Shown one piece after another: positions 57,718 through 64,000 of a DNA stretch of 64,000 bases. The stretch's first letter is position 1; each line of letters opens with the position of its first letter. The translations under genes and the position numbers were made by a program. Origin of the DNA: Dethiosulfovibrio peptidovorans DSM 11002 (lineage in GTDB: Bacteria; Synergistota; Synergistia; Synergistales; Dethiosulfovibrionaceae); the NCBI RefSeq assembly GCF_000172975.1, contig NZ_ABTR02000001.1, positions 844,501 through 908,500 on the forward strand, read 5' to 3'. The notes under the pieces are model-generated. The model ran no database searches and was not told where the DNA came from. It saw only the letters and a list, made by a program, of their open reading frames with translations.

Positions 57718-59148
57718 CTATGCCCTGTCTTCTCCGATTATCCTTCCGGCGGGCCGTCTGTCGATCAGTGCTACCAGCAGGAACACCGCTATGCACACCG
57801 GCCACTCCAGGTATATCACGTGGGAGACCACGTGGGTAGCGGGAAAGAAGGTCCATCCGGCCCATACGATCAGAGATGCCAGTATAGTCCAGAAGCCCGA
57901 CCCCCTGCGGCACAGGGAGGGAATGAAGAGATCGGCAAGGATCAGAAGGGTGAAGGACGCCGTGACAGCCAGTGCGGAGGTAAGGGTCTTGAGGATGCCC
58001 ACCACGGAGAGGGCCAGAAAAAAGGTCAGCACGCTGACGATCACAACGCAGATCCGGGAGAGAAATACCTCCCGTTCGGGATCAAGCTCCTTCTTCTGAA
58101 AGAAAAGGGGCTTCACCAGGTCCTCCAGGGTGAGGGTGGCGCTTCCCAGCAGAAGGCCTACCGCTGTGGATATGTCGGCGGCCCAGAGACCGGCCAGAAG
58201 CAATCCTCCTATGGCGGGGCTTATGGAGGTCACAAGGGCGGGCAGAGCCATGGCGGAGTTCTCCAGTCCGGGAAACTTGGCGGCTGCCATGACGCCGAAG
58301 AGGGCGCAGAGAAAGCCCACCGGAAGGATTATTATTCCTCCGAGGATGAAGCCGTTTCTGGCAGACCTGCCGTCTCTGGCGGCGAAGGCGATCTGGTTTA
58401 TGGCCTGCACCGAGAACGCCTGGGTTATCATGACCGCCATCCAGGCACACACCATGGCGGTTCCCATGCCGGAGGTCCAGTCCAACCAGATATCCGAGGG
58501 AGGAAGCTCGGCCATTATGGGGCCGAAACCTCCAAAGGTTCCGGAGGCGCTGACCAGAGCGGCGATTATCCCTCCGTAGATGACCACCACGTTTATGACG
58601 TTGACCAGACCTCCAGCCAGATATCCGCCTATGAGGGTGACCCCGATGAAGATGGCGGCGGTGGCCATCATTCCGGTCTGGAAGGTGAATATGTCCGGAA
58701 GCAGAGCAGTGAGGACCGCTCCTCCCGCCACGTACTGAAGGGAGGTTATGACCATCTGGATGACCAGCTGGGCCACAGCTCCGAGAACCCTAGCTCCGGG
58801 GCCGAACATACGCCCCATCATCTCAGGCACGGTACGGACGTTCATCTTGCGGAAAAAACCCGCCGCCACGAGGCCTACGACGATTCCCGCCACACCCCAG
58901 GCGGCGTTGTACCAGCCGGCGGACAGGCCTTTGGTGTAGGCGTTTTGGGCCACTCCGACGGTGGAGGCCCCTCCGATGGCGAGACCGGCCAGCATGGCGG
59001 CCACCACGACGGGAGGCAGGTTGCGTCCGGCCAGGAGATACCCCATGGCCCCTTCGATATGGCTCCGTCTCTGTATCTGAAGGGCCTTGAGAGACACCCC
59101 GAAGAGAAGCGCTATGTAAGCTATCAAGATAATAAGTTGAACGTTCAT
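57718..59148 (-). CDS. Sodium:solute symporter (SSS family)
   Basis: The 476-aa permease has about 13 membrane helices: NVQLIILIAYIALLFGVSLK (first helix), GYLLAGRNLPPVVVAAMLAGLAIGGAST (in part, typical SSS), GYLAGGLVNVINVVVIYGGI, SVQAINQIAFAARDG and LWAADISTAVGLLLGSATL. The ATG at 59148 was chosen because AAAGGA is eight bases upstream. It is the first structural gene of a three-gene operon whose leader contains an aromatic-rich peptide and terminator, suggesting an amino acid or aryl acid as substrate. Confidence 0.87.
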   Translation of the reverse strand: MNVQLIILIAYIALLFGVSLKALQIQRRSHIEGAMGYLLAGRNLPPVVVAAMLAGLAIGGASTVGVAQNAYTKGLSAGWYNAAWGVAGIVVGLVAAGFFRKMNVRTVPEMMGRMFGPGARVLGAVAQLVIQMVITSLQYVAGGAVLTALLPDIFTFQTGMMATAAIFIGVTLIGGYLAGGLVNVINVVVIYGGIIAALVSASGTFGGFGPIMAELPPSDIWLDWTSGMGTAMVCAWMAVMITQAFSVQAINQIAFAARDGRSARNGFILGGIIILPVGFLCALFGVMAAAKFPGLENSAMALPALVTSISPAIGGLLLAGLWAADISTAVGLLLGSATLTLEDLVKPLFFQKKELDPEREVFLSRICVVIVSVLTFFLALSVVGILKTLTSALAVTASFTLLILADLFIPSLCRRGSGFWTILASLIVWAGWTFFPATHVVSHVIYLEWPVCIAVFLLVALIDRRPAGRIIGEDRA

Positions 59149-59280
59149 TTTCGACATCCTTTCGCCGCTTTCAGGCTTCCCTCTAGGGTTCCACCCGTCC
59201 TCTTCCACCAAACGCCTTTTTTCTATATCCCCTCTCCTCTCTGTCGCTTCGCAGTTGTGCTGAAATAAAACAGGAAGCAT

Positions 59281-59318
59281 AAAAAAAGGGACCGATCCCA
59301 GAATGGGACCGGTCCCGG
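59281..59318 (-). terminator. Attenuator terminator upstream of the symporter operon
   Basis: On the minus strand, GGGACCGGTCCC (59316-59305), a 5-base loop and GGGATCGGTCCC (59299-59288, one G-U pair) form a 12-bp stem followed by seven T. The 5' arm can alternatively pair, through GGTCCCA (59310-59304), with TGGGACC (59362-59356) inside the leader-peptide gene: an antiterminator. Confidence 0.88.
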
Positions 59319-59333
59319 AGATTCCAACGACGT

Positions 59334-59423
59334 CTAGACGTCGGTCCTCCCGAGAGGTCCCACGCATCTAAAGTAATAGCCGTACCAAAAAAGGCGATTG
59401 TTCGATACAGACGTCGAAATCAT
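59334..59423 (-). CDS. Aromatic-rich leader peptide (attenuator control)
   Basis: A 29-codon frame starts at ATG 59423 behind a GGAAAGGA site. It reads MISTSVSNNRL, then FWYGYYF (residues 12-18: Phe, Trp, Tyr, Gly, Tyr, Tyr, Phe), then RCVGPLGRTDV and TAG at 59336-59334. It lies between a strong promoter and the 59281-59318 terminator. Six aromatic residues in seven codons are the hallmark of translational attenuation by charged tRNA-Phe/Trp/Tyr, as in trp and phe leaders. Low charged aromatic tRNA would stall the ribosome and favour the antiterminator, raising expression of the symporter, Ldh2 and LarA genes. Confidence 0.8.
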   Translation of the reverse strand: MISTSVSNNRLFWYGYYFRCVGPLGRTDV

Positions 59424-59470
59424 GGTTTTTCCTTTCCGCGGCTCGCAGCCGCAAAAAACGGTTGAGATGA

Positions 59471-59500
59471 TATATACCACCTATCGGGGGGTTTTGTCAA
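59471..59500 (-). promoter_or_regulatory. Promoter of the symporter-Ldh2-LarA operon
   Basis: The minus strand has consensus TTGACA (59500-59495), an 18-bp spacer and TATATA (59476-59471). Transcription should start near 59464, leaving about 315 nt of leader before the symporter ATG. Confidence 0.75.
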
Positions 59501-59649
59501 CGATAAAAAACATAACCCTCCGGTGGAAAGCTCTCCGATACTATCTTTCACCCATTTAGTAACACGATGAGGCTTTTTTGAGGCAAAAAACGCCAAATCG
59601 TGCTACCATACCCTAGTTAGCTAAAGCAAACAAAGGAGAGCGATAAAAG

Positions 59650-60537
59650 ATGAAAAACGTAATAGAGGTATCGAACCTCTGTCATAGTTATGGATCCCGT
59701 TGGATATACAGAGGGCTCGATGTATCGATTTCCCCCGGCAAGGTCTACGGACTTCTTGGTAAAAACGGGGTCGGCAAGACCACCCTCATAAAGATCCTCA
59801 TGGGATTTCTCCGTCCATCCTCGGGAAGATGTACCGTATTCGGCGAGGACTCCCACGACCTGAAACCGGCCACCAGAGCCAGGATAGGGCTTCTTTTCGA
59901 GGGACATCTGGCCTACGATTTTATGACCATATCCCAGATAGAGAGATTCTACGCACCTCATTATCCCCTATGGGACAAATCGAGATACTACGATCTGGTC
60001 GACCTGCTGGGGCTAAAGCCTAATCACAGAATAGGCGATATGTCCTGCGGCCAGAGGTCCCAGGTGGTCCTTGGTCTGATAATGGCCCAGCAGCCGGAAC
60101 TGCTGATACTGGACGACTATTCCATGGGACTCGACGCCGGATACAGAAGGCTTTTTCTGGACTATATGTCCGAATATCTGAGAGGGACGGGACGGACGGT
60201 GTTCCTCACGTCCCACGTGATACAGGACATGGAGGGTTTCGTGGACCAGGTGATCTTTCTCGAGAGAGGCGGAGCCGTCAGGTCCACCTCGATAGAATCG
60301 TTCAAGGAGACCTTCCGATGTTACGAGCTTCCCAGAGACGAAGGATCCAGAGCACCCGAACCGAGAGGTCCGGTGAAGAACGTCGAGACCCACGGTGATC
60401 GGTGGGAGCTATTCGGATTCGCCGGTCCGGAGGAGATGGAGACGGGGCTCGACGCCCAGGGAGTGGACCCCTTCGGCCTGACTCCCCGGGATATGACCTT
60501 GGAAGACGCTTTCATAGGCTATACCGGGAGGTATTGA
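59650..60537 (+). CDS. ABC transporter ATP-binding protein
   Basis: The 295-aa ATPase has Walker A GKNGVGKTT (about 36-44) and signature DMSCGQRSQVVLGLIM (S-C-G-Q instead of S-G-G-Q). Walker B is LLILDDYSMGLD (Asp-Asp rather than Asp-Glu at the catalytic position) and the H-loop is FLTSHVIQD. The altered signature and catalytic Glu position suggest slowed hydrolysis, though YtrB/BcrA-type ATPases do vary here. It is the first gene of a three-gene operon with a permease and a large anchored protein. Confidence 0.85.
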   Translation: MKNVIEVSNLCHSYGSRWIYRGLDVSISPGKVYGLLGKNGVGKTTLIKILMGFLRPSSGRCTVFGEDSHDLKPATRARIGLLFEGHLAYDFMTISQIERFYAPHYPLWDKSRYYDLVDLLGLKPNHRIGDMSCGQRSQVVLGLIMAQQPELLILDDYSMGLDAGYRRLFLDYMSEYLRGTGRTVFLTSHVIQDMEGFVDQVIFLERGGAVRSTSIESFKETFRCYELPRDEGSRAPEPRGPVKNVETHGDRWELFGFAGPEEMETGLDAQGVDPFGLTPRDMTLEDAFIGYTGRY

Positions 60538-60538
60538 T

Positions 60539-61210
60539 ATGCTTCGATCGATAATATACAAGGAGCTTCTGAAGACCTGGAGAGGTTGGACGGCCCTGAT
60601 GTTTCTGAATATGGCCGTCATTGCCTATATAGCCGCCGAGACCCGTAGTATGTTCGTGATGGACCATCCCGAAATAGTCTGGTACAGAGTGATGTATTTA
60701 GGATCCGTCCACTTCGGGAGCCTAAGATCCATTCCCCTTTTAACGGGAGCTCTCCTCGGAGCGGCCCAGTTTCTGCCGGAGATGAGAGACGAGAGGTTCC
60801 GGCTGTCCCTTCACCTTCCGGTGGAGCTTCACAAGGTCGTAACCGCACACGTGGCATTCGGGTTGTTCGCCCTCGGAGCCATCCTGCTGACCGACATGGG
60901 AATACTGGCTGTCCTGACAGCCAGCTACTTTCCCCTAGAGGCCGTTACGATGTCTCTCTGGACCGCCGCCCCCTGGTGCCTGGCCGGTTTCGTGGCCTAC
61001 CTCGGGACGGCCCTGGCTTTGCTGGAACCAAAGTACCATTTGAAAGCGGCCCTTATAGCTGTGGCGATAGCCCTTTCGGAACTGTACATGTATAGGCCCT
61101 CTCCGGGGTCCTATCGAACGATTCTATCGACACTGGCCCTGTTCTCCGCGTTACTCGTTCCGGGAGTTCTTCTTTCGGCCTACAGATTCCGCTTCAGGAG
61201 GCTTTCTTGA
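60539..61210 (+). CDS. ABC-2-like membrane permease
   Basis: The 223-aa protein has about six hydrophobic helices: WTALMFLNMAVIAYIAA near the N-terminus, SIPLLTGALLGAAQFLPEM, VAFGLFALGAILLTDMGILA and a C-terminal LFSALLVPGVLLSAY. The ERFRLSLHLPVELHKVV loop is typical of ABC-2-type subunits. It starts one base after the ATPase stop and overlaps the next gene at TGATG. Substrate unknown. Confidence 0.75.
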   Translation: MLRSIIYKELLKTWRGWTALMFLNMAVIAYIAAETRSMFVMDHPEIVWYRVMYLGSVHFGSLRSIPLLTGALLGAAQFLPEMRDERFRLSLHLPVELHKVVTAHVAFGLFALGAILLTDMGILAVLTASYFPLEAVTMSLWTAAPWCLAGFVAYLGTALALLEPKYHLKAALIAVAIALSELYMYRPSPGSYRTILSTLALFSALLVPGVLLSAYRFRFRRLS

Positions 61211-62490
61211 TGAGAAGGATATCCGCCGCGTCTCTGATCCTCCTCATAATCTCGGTCTCGTCCATATATCTTCCCATGGGGTACAGAAAGCTCTTCATAC
61301 CGGATACGGAGAAGACCCATCTGCTCTTCAGCCCCATGACTAAGAATTTCGTCTACCGGGAGCAGCTGATAGGGGATATACCTGAGGAGGTGAGGTCTAA
61401 AGCGGACGATCACCATTCGGAGATCGCCTACGGAGACCAGGACGGCAACTACTACGGCAGGCTCGATTTCGAGAGGATGCTGCCTTTCATATATTCGAAG
61501 AACATGGATATGCTGGGGCTTCTGCCGATAGAGATAGACAGCCGATCTTTCGACATCGAGGAGATAAAGAGGGGCAGACAGGTGATGGAGATGACCCCGG
61601 AGAAACTTCGGAAACACAGCACCAGGCCGTCGGTGTGGCCCCTTCTGGAGACAGACTCGGGACAGGCGAGACTTGTCCTTCCCGACGACGTTTTCAGGAT
61701 GACCGACGACAGGATGGAGTTCGTCAACGCCGACAGCAACCAGGTGGACCGGGAGCTTACGGAGAAATTCACCCGGGCACTGCTGAAGGAGGGATTCTCC
61801 TTCCCCGCCCGTTCCGTAAATTCCAGGGTGACGGTGCTGAAACCATTCGACGACGGCGTGTTCATAGTGGACCACGACTACGACGTGTTTCACGTCAAGA
61901 GGATGAAGGGAGAGCCTTTCGTCAGGAAAACCTCTATCGACCGGGACATAAAGACGAGGTACGTTCTCGTCTCGGAAAACCTGAGGAAGGTATATCACGG
62001 CCTCCTCATAGGGCAAGACGGCCGAGCCTGGCTGCTGGGATTCGACGATTACGAGACCATCCCCCTTCCGCTAGAGGGCTACAACCCGGACGAGATGGAC
62101 TTGAAGATACTGACCGACCCTCTTTACGTGACCGCCACCTGGTCCGACGAGACGACCATACACGGCCTGGCGATGGATCGCTCCTACCGGCCCGTGGCTT
62201 CCTTCGACCATACCATGTCCAGGGCAGCGGACACGAGGGCGAAGAAGATCTACAGAGCCCTCTTTCCCTTTTCCTTAGACCTCGGACACAGACGGAGAGG
62301 AAATATGGAGATATCCTTCCGACTTGGAGATAGGACTGCCGTAGTAGGGATAGTTGCAGCTCTGACGGCGCTTCTTACCGTCGGTTCGTCGATCCGGAAG
62401 AGACGTCCCAAACCCTACGAGATCATCTTGGTGGCCCTGACCGGCCTGTACGGCCTGATAGCGGTCTTTCTGGTGGACCCGGAGAGATAG
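61210..62490 (+). CDS. DUF4857-like membrane-anchored protein
   Basis: The 426-aa protein has an N-terminal helix (ISAASLILLIISVSSIYLPM) and a large extracytoplasmic domain (about 25-365). The domain contains SPMTKNFVYREQLIGD and the repeated beta-strand pattern YYGRLDFERMLPF. Two C-terminal helices (TAVVGIVAALTALLTVG and IILVALTGLYGLIAVFLV) follow. The layout and position after an ABC ATPase and permease match DUF4857 proteins. It probably forms part of the ABC complex; function unknown. The ATG at 61210 overlaps the permease stop. Confidence 0.6.
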   Translation: MRRISAASLILLIISVSSIYLPMGYRKLFIPDTEKTHLLFSPMTKNFVYREQLIGDIPEEVRSKADDHHSEIAYGDQDGNYYGRLDFERMLPFIYSKNMDMLGLLPIEIDSRSFDIEEIKRGRQVMEMTPEKLRKHSTRPSVWPLLETDSGQARLVLPDDVFRMTDDRMEFVNADSNQVDRELTEKFTRALLKEGFSFPARSVNSRVTVLKPFDDGVFIVDHDYDVFHVKRMKGEPFVRKTSIDRDIKTRYVLVSENLRKVYHGLLIGQDGRAWLLGFDDYETIPLPLEGYNPDEMDLKILTDPLYVTATWSDETTIHGLAMDRSYRPVASFDHTMSRAADTRAKKIYRALFPFSLDLGHRRRGNMEISFRLGDRTAVVGIVAALTALLTVGSSIRKRRPKPYEIILVALTGLYGLIAVFLVDPER

Positions 62491-62509
62491 GACCGGAAAT
62501 ACTTGATCG

Positions 62510-62559
62510 ATTGGAAGCCCCCGAGGAAAAACATCCTCGGGGGCTTCCAATCTTCTTTT
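62510..62559 (+). terminator. Strong terminator between convergent genes
   Basis: An 18-bp perfect stem ATTGGAAGCCCCCGAGGA/TCCTCGGGGGCTTCCAAT with a 6-base loop is followed on the plus strand by CTTCTTTTA. Confidence 0.92.
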
Positions 62560-62576
62560 ATCGGCGAAAGCAATTA

Positions 62577-63572
62577 TTACTCGAGCCTTTTTATACCGAA
62601 ATCGCTCGGAGAAAACTTCGCCCCTCCAGCATCGTAAAGAAGCCAAGCGCTGACGGATTTATTCTGCTCTATGTACCTTTCGGCCTCTTCTCCCGTAAGT
62701 CCCAACTTCACACCTCCCATATTCTTCGCCAACTCGTCGAAACGAGGATCCTCGTACGCTTTTTCAAAAGCATCACGCAAAATTTTGACTCTGTCTTCCG
62801 GCGTACCTTTTCTGACGAAAGCGCCAAAAAAAGCACCCCATGGAAGATAGTTCCTATAATCATCGTAGAATTCGGTAACGGCAGGAACAGACTCCACGCT
62901 GGGAAGTCTCTTGGAGGAGATAACGGCCAAACCTTTCAAAGACCCTGACTTGATAAAGCTCTCTCCTGCGAGCAAGCCGACCACGACCGCATCTATGTGC
63001 CCTCCCATCAAAGCCGTTATACAGGGACCCTCCCCATCGAAACGAACTTTATTGAACGATTTTATCCCATGAATTTTCTCTATCATGGTGTTCGCAACGA
63101 AAGGCAATCCTCCAGGACCGGTAGAGCCCATCTTTATGCTCTTGCCGGAGAGGGCGGCATCTATGAAGTCCTCATAGCTCTGATATGGGGACTCCTGTCC
63201 CACCAGGACCACCCCGACATTTGCCATCATCAATAAAACGGGATCGAACTGATCGTAATCTATTTTCGACAATCCCGTCACCTTATAAAGATTGGGGTTT
63301 TCCGCTCCATAAAGGATACTGTATCCGTCGGCACGTTGATTAGCGACAAACGTAGTCGCCACGGCTCCGGTAGCTCCAGTACGATTTTGAAGAATGATCT
63401 TTTTATTCAGGTATTCCTCCGCTATGGGGGAAATAGCGCGGGCTACGTTGTCCATAGCGCCCCCGGCACCCCACATTATGTAGCCATGGAGGTTCTTTTC
63501 CGGGTAGGCGGACAAACCGACCCGAGCGTTCACGACCAAAAACAAAAACGCTAAGAAAATCCTTTTCTTCAT
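62577..63572 (-). CDS. Tripartite tricarboxylate transporter (TctC/Bug) substrate-binding protein
   Basis: The 331-aa periplasmic protein has a signal peptide (MKKRIFLAFLFLVVNARVGL, cleaved near LSA). Bug-family motifs are GYIMWGAGGAMDNVARAISP, RTGATGAVATTFVANQRADG, MGSTGPGGLPFVANTMIE and RFDGEGPCITALMGGHIDAV. Such proteins bind carboxylates or amino acids for TctAB-type transporters; no tctA or tctB is present in the window, so it may serve a distant permease. Confidence 0.85.
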   Translation of the reverse strand: MKKRIFLAFLFLVVNARVGLSAYPEKNLHGYIMWGAGGAMDNVARAISPIAEEYLNKKIILQNRTGATGAVATTFVANQRADGYSILYGAENPNLYKVTGLSKIDYDQFDPVLLMMANVGVVLVGQESPYQSYEDFIDAALSGKSIKMGSTGPGGLPFVANTMIEKIHGIKSFNKVRFDGEGPCITALMGGHIDAVVVGLLAGESFIKSGSLKGLAVISSKRLPSVESVPAVTEFYDDYRNYLPWGAFFGAFVRKGTPEDRVKILRDAFEKAYEDPRFDELAKNMGGVKLGLTGEEAERYIEQNKSVSAWLLYDAGGAKFSPSDFGIKRLE

Positions 63573-63610
63573 AGGGAAACCTCCTCCGATTACTCAGAAA
63601 ATATTACCTG

Positions 63611-63646
63611 TACTCGATGTCCGGAATAAAAACCGGACATCGAGTA
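63611..63646 (-). terminator. Terminator after the TRAP binding-protein gene
   Basis: A 14-bp perfect stem TACTCGATGTCCGG/CCGGACATCGAGTA with an 8-base loop lies 12 bp past the stop at 63659. The T-run on the minus strand is poor. Confidence 0.75.
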
Positions 63647-63658
63647 ATTAAATCATTT

Positions 63659-64000
63659 TTATTTTTTAGCTGACTCGCTAGCCTTAATTATGGAGTCGAC
63701 AACACCGTCTCCCACGTTCTTACGGATCATGTTCTCGACCGTAGCGGCTGCCTTCTTCAGCTCCGCCTTGAGCTCGGCGTTCGGGGTCTCGACGTTCATG
63801 CCAACCTTCTCGAGAGAGGCCAGCATCTCGTCGTTCTTGGACTTGGCCAGGTCGAAGAGAAAGTCGGAGGCCTCTTTCATGCTCTCGTCGATGATGGCCT
63901 TGTAGTCGTCGGGCATGCCGTCGTAAATATCCTTGTTCATCGTGATGCTGAGAATGAACGCTATATGATTGGTGTTCGTAAGATATTTCTGCACTTCGTA
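63659..64000 (-). CDS. TRAP transporter DctP-type substrate-binding protein, C-terminal part
   Basis: The last ~113 residues of a DctP-family periplasmic protein begin at the window edge (YEVQKYLTNTNHIAF). MNKDIYDGMPDDYKAIIDES, DLAKSKNDEMLASLEKVGM and a terminal helix with ENMIRKNVGDGVVDSIIK follow. The YLT..NH and L-P..Y..I...M patterns are standard for the DctP C-terminus. The N-terminal half and any dctQM genes are beyond the right edge. Likely C4-dicarboxylate, oxo-acid or aryl-acid binding. Confidence 0.85.
   Translation of the reverse strand, partial: YEVQKYLTNTNHIAFILSITMNKDIYDGMPDDYKAIIDESMKEASDFLFDLAKSKNDEMLASLEKVGMNVETPNAELKAELKKAAATVENMIRKNVGDGVVDSIIKASESAKK

Noticed and set aside
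59281-59470. T-box riboswitch in the symporter leader
   Set aside because: The conserved T-box sequence (GGTGGNACC...) and specifier-loop layout are not visible. The aromatic leader ORF with an overlapping alternative stem explains the terminator better.
1-64000. CRISPR arrays, rRNA or tRNA genes
   Set aside because: No regularly spaced direct repeats, cloverleaf sequences or rRNA-like segments were noticed on reading either strand.

Overview
The window looks like the chromosome of a Synergistota bacterium, most likely a Dethiosulfovibrio-like amino-acid fermenter. The clearest lineage marker is the Synerg-CTERM tail on the papain-like protease at 14455-16332. The metabolism agrees: a complete ornithine fermentation cluster, oligopeptide/dipeptide uptake, gamma-glutamyltranspeptidase, TTT- and TRAP-type organic-acid binding proteins, Na+/H+ antiport and RND/MacAB envelope export in a diderm. 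Codon use is GC-rich over most of the window, and more AT-rich at about 2.3-5.7 kb.

Layout. 1-5.7 kb is accessory DNA: a ParA gene cut by an IS3-family element that is itself cut by an IS5-family element; a phage-like operon (DUF1659, DUF2922, YvrJ, M15 peptidase, sigma factor) whose sigma gene is frameshifted by an 8-bp tandem duplication; and a three-gene DUF6883-DUF4926-SecB-like cassette that resembles a toxin-antitoxin-chaperone system. 5.7-14.3 kb carries an oligopeptide ABC transporter, an amidohydrolase, panE and panB. 14.4-18.7 kb has the secreted protease, a RelE/RelB-type pair and ggt. 18.8-26.7 kb holds two diverged copies of an AAA-ATPase + PD-(D/E)XK-like cassette on either side of chrA and a kdsB-kdnB-kdnA operon for 8-amino-Kdo. 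26.8-43.2 kb has a split Tm-1-like pair, TolC-MacA-MacB, a radical SAM protein, an ABC exporter with a truncated partner, a transglutaminase-like protein, an RND pump under a TetR regulator, and CorA.

43.2-55.3 kb has an NADH-oxidase-like flavoprotein, a 250-bp IS5-related MITE inserted exactly between two convergent stop codons, the ord-ortA-ortB-oraS-oraE-glmL-orr ornithine cluster and a divergent nhaC. 55.3-59.5 kb is a symporter, Ldh2-type dehydrogenase and LarA-type racemase operon. Its leader encodes a 29-residue peptide with the run FWYGYYF, followed by a strong terminator, so it looks like an aromatic-amino-acid attenuator. 59.6-64 kb has an ABC transporter with a DUF4857-like protein and two solute-binding proteins, the last running off the window.

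The observations I rank highest are the aromatic leader-peptide attenuator, the duplicated ATPase/nuclease cassette, and the DUF6883/DUF4926/SecB-like triad. All functional claims rest on reading motifs and context; no database search was run.
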